This document shows positions 27,045 through 35,770 of a stretch of 64,000 nucleotides of DNA, one piece after another. The position numbers and the translations under genes are program-made. The notes under the pieces are model-generated. The model worked only from the letters and a program-made list of their open reading frames with translations. It was not told the origin of the DNA and did not search any database. The DNA is taken from assembly GCF_900112595.1 (NCBI RefSeq), contig NZ_FOMI01000008.1:62001-126000 (forward strand), read 5' to 3'. The stretch's first letter is position 1; each line of letters begins with the position of its first letter. The stretch is from Algibacter pectinivorans. Its GTDB lineage: Bacteria; Bacteroidota; Bacteroidia; Flavobacteriales; Flavobacteriaceae.

Positions 27045-29174
27045 ATGAAGTTTGTAATTATTAAGCATATCTTTAGATTAATAGTAGTATACACTACTAT
27101 CATAATGTTTTCTATAGCTTGCAATACAACTAATTCTGATAGAAACTATAATGTTAAATATCCAGTAGTATTAGCAAAATTTCATGAAAATGTTATTAAT
27201 TATTATCTGAATTCTGAAATTGACGATAGGGCTACGAATATATTAATAGAAAATTTACAGGAAGATGGATCTTGGTCAACTATAGATTATTCCAATAAGG
27301 TTCGAGGTGGGTGGCCAGTAAAAAATCATTTACTACATGTTCAAAATTTAGCCATTCATTATAAAAATAAAACCTCTAGGTTTTACAAGGATAAAGATGT
27401 TTTACATAAAATTCATAGGGCATTAAATTATTGGTTGAATAATGATTTTTTAAGTACCAATTGGCACGATCAACATATTGGAGTTCCTGAGTTGTTACTG
27501 CCAACGCTTTTTTTAATGGAAAACGAATTAAGTAAGCAGCAACTAGATAAAGCAATCGTTTTACTCAATCGTGCTAAAATAAAAATGTCTGGCCAAAATA
27601 AAGTTTGGCTTTCTACAAATGTTATGTTGCGTTCGTTATTGCTTCGTAAGCAAGATTCGGTTTCCATAGCTAGTAAAGCTATTCAAGATGAATTAAAAAT
27701 AGCTAATGGTGTAGGTGTTAAGCCTGATTGGTCGTATCATGAACACGGTGCGCAACTGCAATTTGGAAATTACGGTTTATCTTATTTAGAAGATATGATT
27801 AAGTGTTACACGTTTGTAAATAATACACCTTTTCAATTTGAAGATTCTAAAATTGAGTTTTTACGAGATTATGTTTTAAAGGGGCAGCAATGGGTAATTT
27901 GGAATAATACTTACGATGTAAATGCATCTGGTAGACAACTTTTTTTAAACGAGCAAGAAAAGAAAGCCGCACGATTAAAAAGGTGTTTAGAGCAGATGAA
28001 ACTCCTTGATACTGCACATGCGAAGGCTTATGAGGATGTCTTAAATACTAAAACCCTATCTGGAAACAAACACTTTTGGAAATCGGATTTTCATGTACAC
28101 AGAAGGCAAGATTTTTATTTTTCGGTTAAAATGAGTTCTAAGCGTGTTATAGGTACAGAGTCGGTTAATCAAGAAAATATACAAGGGTATTATATGGGAG
28201 ATGGTGTAGCTTTGTTATCTACCCATAATGAAGCATATAGAAATGTATTTCCTTTTTGGGATTGGAAAAAGCTTCCTGGTACAACTATAATTCAAGATAC
28301 ATTAGCATTGCCCATTATTAAGTTTAGTGGCTTTAAAACCAATGGTACTTTTGTTGGTGGAGTTAGCAATGGTAAAAATGGTATTGCTGTAATGGACTAT
28401 AATCGAGATGGGTTAGCTGCTAAAAAATCGTGGTTTATGTTTAATGATAAAGTAATTTGCTTGGGCAGTGGTATTACAACAAATTCAGATTTTCCTGTAA
28501 CGACGACCTTAAATCAGTCCTTTTTAAAAGGAAGTGTTTTAGTAAGTGAAAACAATAGTGTAACAAGAACATCAAGAGTAGGAGTATCTCAAGAAATAGA
28601 TTGGGTATTACACGACCATATTGGGTATCTATTTCCAAATAAAGGGCAGGTAAAACTCTCTACTCAAATTTTAGAAGGAAGTTGGAACAATGTAGCTAAG
28701 CGTTACAGGCCTGTAATACTTACCGAAAACATTTTTAAATTAGGTTTAGCACACGGTAAACAACCTAAGAATGAAAAATATGAATACATCCTTGTTCCTA
28801 ATGCTTCAAAAGATACTATGATTCATTTAAATAAAAACAAACCTTTTAAAATTGTAAACACTCAAAAAATACAGTCTGTAGAATCTATAGACGGAACTTG
28901 GGCGGGTATTGCTTTTTTTAAAGAGGGCGTATCAAAAGTATACGGAGGAATTACCGTAAATAAACCATGTGTATTAATGCTTGAGCATAAGGAGAATGCA
29001 TTGGTGTTGTCGGTTAGTGATCCTTCTCATAGCTTGAATAAAATTAAAGTGAATTTAAAAGGATATTATATATTTGAAGGTAGCACTTATAGCAATGGAC
29101 AAACCCAACTTACTATCCACTTGCCTCAAGGAGAACAGGCTGGTAAAACCGTTTTTTATCACTTAAGTAAGTAA
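27045..29174 (+). CDS. PL8-like polysaccharide lyase, lipoprotein
   Basis: This 709-residue lipoprotein (FSIAC lipobox, Cys26) resembles PL8 lyases, which beta-eliminate at uronic acids in hyaluronan, chondroitin or xanthan. The alpha/alpha toroid (about 40-350) carries STNWHDQHIGVPELLLP, similar to the NWWDxEIGxP of PL8. DWSYHEHGAQLQFGNYG contains the expected catalytic His234 and Tyr243, and VNASGRQ the Arg297. The C-terminal part (about 380-709) is the usual beta-sandwich. The substrate is inferred to be a uronic acid link in the target glycan, possibly a structure the propeller lyases do not cut. It is the last gene of the GH78 unit, with no gap after the sulfatase. No clear terminator follows. 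Confidence 0.78.
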   Translation: MKFVIIKHIFRLIVVYTTIIMFSIACNTTNSDRNYNVKYPVVLAKFHENVINYYLNSEIDDRATNILIENLQEDGSWSTIDYSNKVRGGWPVKNHLLHVQNLAIHYKNKTSRFYKDKDVLHKIHRALNYWLNNDFLSTNWHDQHIGVPELLLPTLFLMENELSKQQLDKAIVLLNRAKIKMSGQNKVWLSTNVMLRSLLLRKQDSVSIASKAIQDELKIANGVGVKPDWSYHEHGAQLQFGNYGLSYLEDMIKCYTFVNNTPFQFEDSKIEFLRDYVLKGQQWVIWNNTYDVNASGRQLFLNEQEKKAARLKRCLEQMKLLDTAHAKAYEDVLNTKTLSGNKHFWKSDFHVHRRQDFYFSVKMSSKRVIGTESVNQENIQGYYMGDGVALLSTHNEAYRNVFPFWDWKKLPGTTIIQDTLALPIIKFSGFKTNGTFVGGVSNGKNGIAVMDYNRDGLAAKKSWFMFNDKVICLGSGITTNSDFPVTTTLNQSFLKGSVLVSENNSVTRTSRVGVSQEIDWVLHDHIGYLFPNKGQVKLSTQILEGSWNNVAKRYRPVILTENIFKLGLAHGKQPKNEKYEYILVPNASKDTMIHLNKNKPFKIVNTQKIQSVESIDGTWAGIAFFKEGVSKVYGGITVNKPCVLMLEHKENALVLSVSDPSHSLNKIKVNLKGYYIFEGSTYSNGQTQLTIHLPQGEQAGKTVFYHLSK

Positions 29175-29309
29175 TGTGTAGTTGCGGGTTAAACTTAAAC
29201 AACAGGACTATTATTTAATATTATAAATATTAGAACTAAAAAAAACTCAAACTTAATTTTAACTAATCCGAGGTTTTAGGTACGCTATATTTTACCTTTA
29301 ATAAGGTAC

Positions 29310-32288
29310 TTAAAATTTTTTCCCTACTACCGTATACATTCTGCAGTCTCTTGGGGCATCGCCATTACTGTTTCCTGCCATTATAATGCTTTCGCCTTCT
29401 TCTGCAACTCTATGAAAAACAGACATGATTATATCTCCAACTTTAATATTATCTCCATTATCCTTGTAATCATTTAAAAGAAACTCTGGTCGTGGTACGT
29501 TATCATCATGTAAGACATATATATGCATTTTTTTACCTGCTATAAATTGCAATTGATCCCTAGCCCAGTAGCGATTATCGGAGTTAGGTGTTCTTATGTA
29601 TTCTGCACCTCTCAAGTAATTTGGAATTACAGTATAATTATGCTCTAAGTCTGTGTAGGCTTTTTTACCCCAATTCATTGTGGTTCTTAACATGGCTTTT
29701 CCATCGCCAGTATAACTAAATTTTTTAAATAAATCACTTCGGTTTTTAATTCCAGGAATATACTCTGGCATTTCGGGAGTATATGCTGGTTGTGGTTCTT
29801 CTTTTAAATCATCGTTATAAACCTGCGGAAGAGTAGTAGTTATGCCATTTTTAATGTTTACAGGTAAAGATGTTAATTCAACTTGCGCCGAATTTAAACC
29901 AGTTTTTGTAGCCGTAATTATAACTTTTCCAGAACGTAATAGCGATTTAACGGCTACACGATTTATTCCTGCTTCAATATCTAAAAATAAGTTATTAGTA
30001 GAGTTTGCTTTTCCACTGTTATAGCCACCGCGCCAAATGCCCGGTCCAGAAATTGTAAAGTCAACGCGTCCTTTAGCTAAAGGGCAACGTCTTCCTTTGG
30101 CGTCAACTACTTCTATATCAATTAAGGCTATATCAGAGCCATTGGCCTGCCAACCTTTAGGACCCGTAATTGGTGTTAACTTAAGTGACACAGGTTTTCC
30201 AATGGTTGTTTTAATTTGAGATGTTTTTAGCTTATCGTTAATATAGCCTTCAGCCTTAATTTCTCCAGCTTGCCATTCAACCATATCAAATTTATACACA
30301 TAACCGTTTTCGGGAGTGTTATTGGTACCTAATAATTGTCCATTTTTATATAATTTCACACTAGAACAGTTCGATATTACATATATGTCTTTCTTAATAC
30401 CGTTTTCATAATTCCAATGGCCAATAATATGTACTTGTGGTTCTGGTCTCCACATAGCTTTTAAGGCATAAAAGGCTTCTTTAGGGAGTCTTACAGCATC
30501 TACTTCACCACTTGCACGCGTTACCTCGGTAGGGCAACGACCACCATGTGGGCCATCAGTAAAAATCCAATTGGCACCGCCAGAGTGGTAGGCTTTTTTT
30601 CCCATTTTATTCCACCAATGGTCGGCTTGATTAATTGCAAATCTTTCAGAACCAATAGTATATGTGTTTTTGTTAATATTTTTATGGTTCCAAAAATTAT
30701 CATCGGGAGAAAACTTATCCCAAATACGTCTAGGTGCTTCATCTCTCATATATTCACTTTCAATAATTGGCAAATTCTCATATTCACGTTCCCAACCTTC
30801 TGTACCAATTTCAATGGAAACGTATCCTTCAGAATCATTTTTCACATCGGCTCTTCTATTTCCCATTAGGCGCTTACCTTTAGGGTCAAAGGTGTTAATT
30901 ACTTCTAGTATTTCCTTATAATGTGCTTCGGTTTCCGCCCAATTACCGCCTTCCCAAATAAAAATAGAAGGGTGGTTACGGTAGTAAACAATCATGTCTT
31001 TAAAGGCTTTTATACGAATATCCCAAGTTTCACCTTCGTCTTGAGATTCTCCACTAACACCAGGCATTAAGGTTACAAAACCGTATTTATCGCCCATTGC
31101 AATTTCTGCTGGAGAGCCAGCACAATGTCCCCATCTAATAAAATTCCCTCCAGCTTCGTCCATTAGTTTAAAAGTGTAATCTCGTAACCAATCTGGTAGT
31201 GCTGCACCTAACCCTGCCCAAGAGTTGGTTGGTTTTTGTCCCCATCCGTGTAACTTTACGTGTTCTCCGTTATTAGAAAATCCAGAGTCTTTATTAAAAT
31301 CAAAACTTCTAATACCTAACGGGGTTGCGTAAGCATCAACGGTTTTGTTATTTACTTTTAAAATGGTTTCCACGCTATACATGTACGGGTAGCGTGTAAA
31401 CCAGCGCTTAGGGTTTGCTAAATTTGTGGTTATTGTAAATGTAAACTTTTCTCCGGCTTTAATGTTGCTGTTTGTACTAGATGTGGCTACAGTTTTCCCT
31501 TCTTTATCTACAATTCTAGCTTCAAATTTTACATCTGTATCTTCTTTATATTCATTTTTAACTTCAGCGGTAACAGTTATATCGGCATTTTTTTCGCTAA
31601 TATTTTCGGCATAAACGTAGGTGCCTACGGTCTCTAAATTATCGAATAAGGGCAATGTAATATGAAGAGGATCCATTACATGTAGATATACATTTCTGTA
31701 TATGCCTCCATGAGTTGGGTGCCAGTGTTCATGGTTCCAAACTAAAGGAAAGTTATTTCTAAAATGATCACCTCTGTCGTTGTTTACTTTAACGGCAATA
31801 ACATTATCTTCACCAAATTTAAGATGTGGTGTTAAATCAAAACCGAAAGGAATAAAACCGGTTTGATTTTGTCCCAAATGTTTTCCGTTAATATAAACAT
31901 CTGCTATTTGACGAACAGACTCAAATTCAATAAATACTTTTTTTCCTGAATCTGAATTTGGTAGTTTGAAATGTTTGCGATACCAAACAGTACCTCGCCA
32001 TTGATTGTCTTCACCATCATGATGTCCATGACTTAAATCATCAAAAGTATCAATGTCATTAAAGGTATGTGGGCAACTTACTGTACTCCATGAATCATCA
32101 CTAAAATTAATGTCTTGCGCATTTTCTGGGTTTTCTTTGGTGAATTTCCAATCAGGATTAAAATTGTATTTGCTTCTAGGGTTTTCTATATTTTGTGCTA
32201 GTCCATCTTTTTGAGTGTCACAAGAAAAAAAGTTGGATAAAATTACAATTCCTAAAACTAGGATAATTCTAAATTTGATATAGTGCAT
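29310..32288 (-). CDS. GH2-family protein with atypical acid/base site
   Basis: This 992-residue lipoprotein (FFSC, Cys23) has the GH2 layout: sugar-binding jelly roll (about 40-210, TVWYRKHFKLP), Ig-like domain, TIM barrel from about 325, then C-terminal beta domains. The strand normally ending in Asn-Glu (acid/base) reads FIWEGGNWAETE, so Trp450 takes the Glu place, with Glu452 two residues on. The nucleophile region is LPIIESEYMRDE (Glu512 most likely). It may use another acid/base residue or have a changed mechanism. It stands alone on the minus strand, divergent from a normal GH2 gene, and has its own copy of the regulatory repeat at 32404-32423. The substrate is unknown, possibly a beta-linked uronic acid or xylose unit. 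Confidence 0.85.
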   Translation of the reverse strand: MHYIKFRIILVLGIVILSNFFSCDTQKDGLAQNIENPRSKYNFNPDWKFTKENPENAQDINFSDDSWSTVSCPHTFNDIDTFDDLSHGHHDGEDNQWRGTVWYRKHFKLPNSDSGKKVFIEFESVRQIADVYINGKHLGQNQTGFIPFGFDLTPHLKFGEDNVIAVKVNNDRGDHFRNNFPLVWNHEHWHPTHGGIYRNVYLHVMDPLHITLPLFDNLETVGTYVYAENISEKNADITVTAEVKNEYKEDTDVKFEARIVDKEGKTVATSSTNSNIKAGEKFTFTITTNLANPKRWFTRYPYMYSVETILKVNNKTVDAYATPLGIRSFDFNKDSGFSNNGEHVKLHGWGQKPTNSWAGLGAALPDWLRDYTFKLMDEAGGNFIRWGHCAGSPAEIAMGDKYGFVTLMPGVSGESQDEGETWDIRIKAFKDMIVYYRNHPSIFIWEGGNWAETEAHYKEILEVINTFDPKGKRLMGNRRADVKNDSEGYVSIEIGTEGWEREYENLPIIESEYMRDEAPRRIWDKFSPDDNFWNHKNINKNTYTIGSERFAINQADHWWNKMGKKAYHSGGANWIFTDGPHGGRCPTEVTRASGEVDAVRLPKEAFYALKAMWRPEPQVHIIGHWNYENGIKKDIYVISNCSSVKLYKNGQLLGTNNTPENGYVYKFDMVEWQAGEIKAEGYINDKLKTSQIKTTIGKPVSLKLTPITGPKGWQANGSDIALIDIEVVDAKGRRCPLAKGRVDFTISGPGIWRGGYNSGKANSTNNLFLDIEAGINRVAVKSLLRSGKVIITATKTGLNSAQVELTSLPVNIKNGITTTLPQVYNDDLKEEPQPAYTPEMPEYIPGIKNRSDLFKKFSYTGDGKAMLRTTMNWGKKAYTDLEHNYTVIPNYLRGAEYIRTPNSDNRYWARDQLQFIAGKKMHIYVLHDDNVPRPEFLLNDYKDNGDNIKVGDIIMSVFHRVAEEGESIIMAGNSNGDAPRDCRMYTVVGKKF

Positions 32289-32383
32289 GTGTGTTATGAA
32301 ATAATATTAAAGGTGTAATGCATTAAATTTAACATTACATTCTAATTGTAAAAATAAAAATTGAAAAATAAAAAATCTAAATT

Positions 32384-32423
32384 AATTATAACGGTTAAAA
32401 CATTTACCCTGTACTATCATGTA
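32384..32423 (-). promoter_or_regulatory. 10-bp repeat element and -7-like box for the minus-strand GH2 gene
   Basis: On the minus strand, decamers TACATGATAG and TACAGGGTAA are contiguous (32423 down to 32404). The second is followed after 19 bp by TAATTTAG, which begins at 32384 and matches TAnnTTTG except for one base. The GH2 start codon is at 32288. Confidence 0.7.
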
Positions 32424-32459
32424 GTACATTCGATATTTTAATTTCAGGTTGTATTTTGT

Positions 32460-32506
32460 GCCATGACACTACAGGATAAAAGAATTTGTTTTTAGAGTTA
32501 AGTTTG
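32460..32506 (+). promoter_or_regulatory. 10-bp repeat element and perfect -7 box for the plus-strand GH2 unit
   Basis: Decamer TACAGGATAA (32470-32479) is preceded by GCCATGACAC and followed 19 bp later by TAAGTTTG (32499-32506), an exact match to the Bacteroidota -7 consensus TAnnTTTG. The start codon is at 32614. With the minus-strand site 37 bp away, this makes a divergent, symmetrically controlled promoter region in the 325-bp gap. Confidence 0.75.
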
Positions 32507-32613
32507 TTTTGGTACTATAAAATAAAGGAAAAACGCTTATGCATGATAAGATATAGTAAGCTCTTTTAAAGTTTAGTATTTGGTATATATTTTAAACAAA
32601 TAATTAAAACAGT

Positions 32614-35600
32614 ATGAAAGTTAGCTTTAAAAATAAGGTCTTTATCATTTTTACCTTAGTGGTTTTTAATTGGCAATGTTTTTCTCAACGTACCGAAATA
32701 AATTTCAACAACAATTGGCGTTTTATTTTAGAAGATAATCCAGCCTTTTCTGCAGAAATTTATGATGCTTCCTCTTGGCAATCATTAAACATTCCTCACG
32801 ATTGGTCTTTCGAAAAAGGTGTCCGTGCTGGTGGAGATCAAGGTCAAGGTGGTGGATATCATGATGGTGGTATAGGTTGGTACAGAAAAGTTTTTAACGT
32901 AAAAAAAGAAAGTCTTTCAAAAATAACATATATTAATTTTGATGGGGTTTACATGAATAGCGAAGTTTGGATAAATGGCAATTATTTAGGCAAACGACCT
33001 TATGGTTATATCAGTTTTCGTTACGATATTTCCAAATATTTAAAACAAGGTGAAAATACCATTGTTGTAAGAGTAGATAATAGCTTAGAACCTTCGGCAC
33101 GTTGGTATCATCCTTGTGGAATTTATGCACCAGTAAAATTAGTAGAGGTTAATACTACACATTTTAAACCTAATAGTATCTTTATAAAAACGCCTTCAAT
33201 TGAAGAAGGTAAAGCAACAGTTTCTATCGATGCAGAAATTAATGGCGATTTAAAGAATCTAATATATGAAGTGAAATTGTTTTATCCAGAAGGAAACGAA
33301 TTGGCTACTATCTCAAACAAATTAAAAGTTAAAAATCCATCTTATCATTTTGAAATTGAAAATCCACAATTATGGAGTCCGGAAACACCAACTTTATATA
33401 AGGCTATTACCCGAATTTTAAAAGGAAAACAAGTAATTGATGAGGTAGAAACAACATTTGGCTTTAAAACCGTAGCATGGAAAACTGAAACAGGGTTTTG
33501 GTTAAACGGCGAAAATATAAAGTTAAAAGGAGTTTGCGAGCACTGGGAAGGTGGACCTGTTGGAGGCGCATGGACGAAACCGTTATTACGTTGGAAATTA
33601 CAATCGTTAAAAGATATGGGCATTAATGCTATTCGTCCATCGCACAATCCTACACCACCTATGTTCTATGATATATGTGATGAAATAGGTTTGTTAGTCA
33701 TGGATGAAATTTTTGATGGTTGGCACAAAAAAGCACCACAAGACTATGGTAAACAGGCTTTTAGCGATTGGTGGCAACGCGATGTAAAAGAATGGATTAC
33801 TCGAGACCGTAATCATCCTAGTATTTTTGTTTGGAGTTTAGGAAACGAAACTCATGACGATATTGCGCCAGAATTGGTGAAATACGGGAAAAGTCTAGAT
33901 TCAACTCGATTATTTACATCAGGAGCTGGAAATACAGAAGATATGGATATTGAAGGTGTAAACGGAGGTTCCGAAACAAAATCATTTATAGAAAGTAAAA
34001 TTTTAAATAAACCATTTATTTCTACCGAAGCACCACATACATGGCAAACACGAGGCTATTATAGAACACAAACTTGGTGGAGAGATAATGAATTACCAGG
34101 AACTTACGAGCTACCAAATTTAACCGAAAAAGAAATTTTCTTTTACGAAGGGATTAATCCTAAAAATTGGAAAAACAGAAAGCAAAGCTTCAATTCGTCT
34201 TACGATAATGCAACTGTAAGAGTTTCGGCTAGAAAGTATTGGGAAGTAGCACGAGATAACCCATGGCATAGTGGTCATTTTCGATGGACAGGTTTCGATT
34301 ATTACGGTGAGGCTGGTTTAGCTCACGGAGGTTTACCTTTTAATTTATTTATGGGAGGCGCTTTAGATGTAGCAGGGTTTAAAAAGGATTTATTTTACTT
34401 CTATCAAAGCCAGTGGACCAAAGAAACCATGATTCACATACTTCCGCATTGGACGCATCCAAGAATGGGAAAAGGAACGGTAATTCCGGTTTGGGTATAT
34501 TCTAATGCCGAGGAAGTAGAACTGTTTTTAAACGGAAAATCTTTAGGTAAGGATAAACCAGGAACTGTTTGGAACGAAATGCAATGCGAGTGGATGGTGC
34601 CTTACCAAGAGGGTAAATTAGAAGCCGTAGCATACATTGATGGTAAAGAAGTAAAGCGCACCTCTTTTTCAACCAGTAAGCAACCTTCAAAATTAAAAAC
34701 AAGTATTCAAAAATTAGATGCCGAGGATTCTTTTACTGCAAGTTATATCATCACTTCAGAATCATTAGATGAAAATCATAATTTATATCCTTACGGAGAA
34801 AATAAGGTTTATTATAATATTCAAGGCGATGTTAAGAAAATTTCAATGGAAAATGGAAATCCCATTGACCCTACCAGTAGAACAAAATCTGATTTTAGAA
34901 CCTTATTTTTTGGTAAGTCTAGATTGTTTTTAAGAGCATTACCTAACGCAGAAAAAGCATCAATAACAACCGCTTCAATTTTAGGTGATAAGGCATTATA
35001 TACTTCAAATAAAATAACAATAGAAACTAAACAAATTCAAGTTTTTGGAACTTCAAATTTTAATGATTTAGAAATTCTTTATACTACCAATGGCGAAAAT
35101 CCAGAAACCAACGGGAAAGTTTACAATGGCGCTTTTCAAGTTACCGATGGTACTCTAGTAAAAGCTGTAGTTAAACTAAATGGTAAAGTTGTTTTAAATA
35201 TGGAAGAAACCTTTGGTAAAAACAAAGGTTTATTTTGGGGTAACGAGCACTCTAAAGATATGTGGATTGGTAGAGGAATAAACATTGCTGCCGAAGAGGG
35301 TATACTTACAGGAGAAGCAAAAGCAAGTGAAGACGCTCATCACTTTAAAGGCTCAGGTTTTGTCAAATTTGATGGTAAAGAAGGAGCCGTTACGTTTTAT
35401 AAGGAAAATGATGGTGCAGGAAAAGAGTATGCCATTAGATTTAGATATATGCATAATGATGCTGGTAAAACCTATCCAATGAAACTCTTTGTAAACGATA
35501 TATACATTAAAACTTTTGAATTTGTCCCTACAGGTGGTTGGGTGCAAAATTGGAAATTTGTAAATGCTAAAGTCTATTTTAAATCAGGAGCTAATAGTAT

Positions 35601-35658
35601 TAAGCTTGAAACAACTGGAGAAAGCGGTCCTTATATTGACGAGTTGTTTATTGATTGA
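32614..35658 (+). CDS. GH2 beta-glycosidase with C-terminal chitobiase-like and CBM-like domains
   Basis: This 1014-residue secreted GH2 enzyme has intact catalytic residues: acid/base Glu412 in HPSIFVWSLGNETHDD and nucleophile Glu472 in FISTEAPHTW. The signal peptide ends near residue 24. The N-terminal jelly roll includes IPHDWSFEKG and GGIGWYRKVF, then come the Ig-like domain, the barrel (about 285-590) and a DUF4982-like domain (VEVELFLNGKSLG region). Residues about 800-880 look like a chitobiase-type domain (LYTTNGENPETNGKVY), and 890-1014 like a CBM6/CBM35-type module ending GPYIDELFID. It is probably a beta-galactosidase-, glucuronidase- or xylosidase-type exo-enzyme. It leads the long plus-strand run. 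Confidence 0.9.
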   Translation: MKVSFKNKVFIIFTLVVFNWQCFSQRTEINFNNNWRFILEDNPAFSAEIYDASSWQSLNIPHDWSFEKGVRAGGDQGQGGGYHDGGIGWYRKVFNVKKESLSKITYINFDGVYMNSEVWINGNYLGKRPYGYISFRYDISKYLKQGENTIVVRVDNSLEPSARWYHPCGIYAPVKLVEVNTTHFKPNSIFIKTPSIEEGKATVSIDAEINGDLKNLIYEVKLFYPEGNELATISNKLKVKNPSYHFEIENPQLWSPETPTLYKAITRILKGKQVIDEVETTFGFKTVAWKTETGFWLNGENIKLKGVCEHWEGGPVGGAWTKPLLRWKLQSLKDMGINAIRPSHNPTPPMFYDICDEIGLLVMDEIFDGWHKKAPQDYGKQAFSDWWQRDVKEWITRDRNHPSIFVWSLGNETHDDIAPELVKYGKSLDSTRLFTSGAGNTEDMDIEGVNGGSETKSFIESKILNKPFISTEAPHTWQTRGYYRTQTWWRDNELPGTYELPNLTEKEIFFYEGINPKNWKNRKQSFNSSYDNATVRVSARKYWEVARDNPWHSGHFRWTGFDYYGEAGLAHGGLPFNLFMGGALDVAGFKKDLFYFYQSQWTKETMIHILPHWTHPRMGKGTVIPVWVYSNAEEVELFLNGKSLGKDKPGTVWNEMQCEWMVPYQEGKLEAVAYIDGKEVKRTSFSTSKQPSKLKTSIQKLDAEDSFTASYIITSESLDENHNLYPYGENKVYYNIQGDVKKISMENGNPIDPTSRTKSDFRTLFFGKSRLFLRALPNAEKASITTASILGDKALYTSNKITIETKQIQVFGTSNFNDLEILYTTNGENPETNGKVYNGAFQVTDGTLVKAVVKLNGKVVLNMEETFGKNKGLFWGNEHSKDMWIGRGINIAAEEGILTGEAKASEDAHHFKGSGFVKFDGKEGAVTFYKENDGAGKEYAIRFRYMHNDAGKTYPMKLFVNDIYIKTFEFVPTGGWVQNWKFVNAKVYFKSGANSIKLETTGESGPYIDELFID

Positions 35659-35770
35659 TTTGTAGTTGAAATAAGGTTGGTATACCTAAAGCGGTTTTAT
35701 TAGAGTTAAACGTTTTGTTGTTTAGTTTTAATAATGATTTTAATTAAATGGTTTTTATTCAAAATGTATT

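Noticed and set aside
30546-30921. Overlapping open frames on the strand opposite large genes
   Set aside because: These are shadows of strong coding sequence in another frame and show no family motifs.
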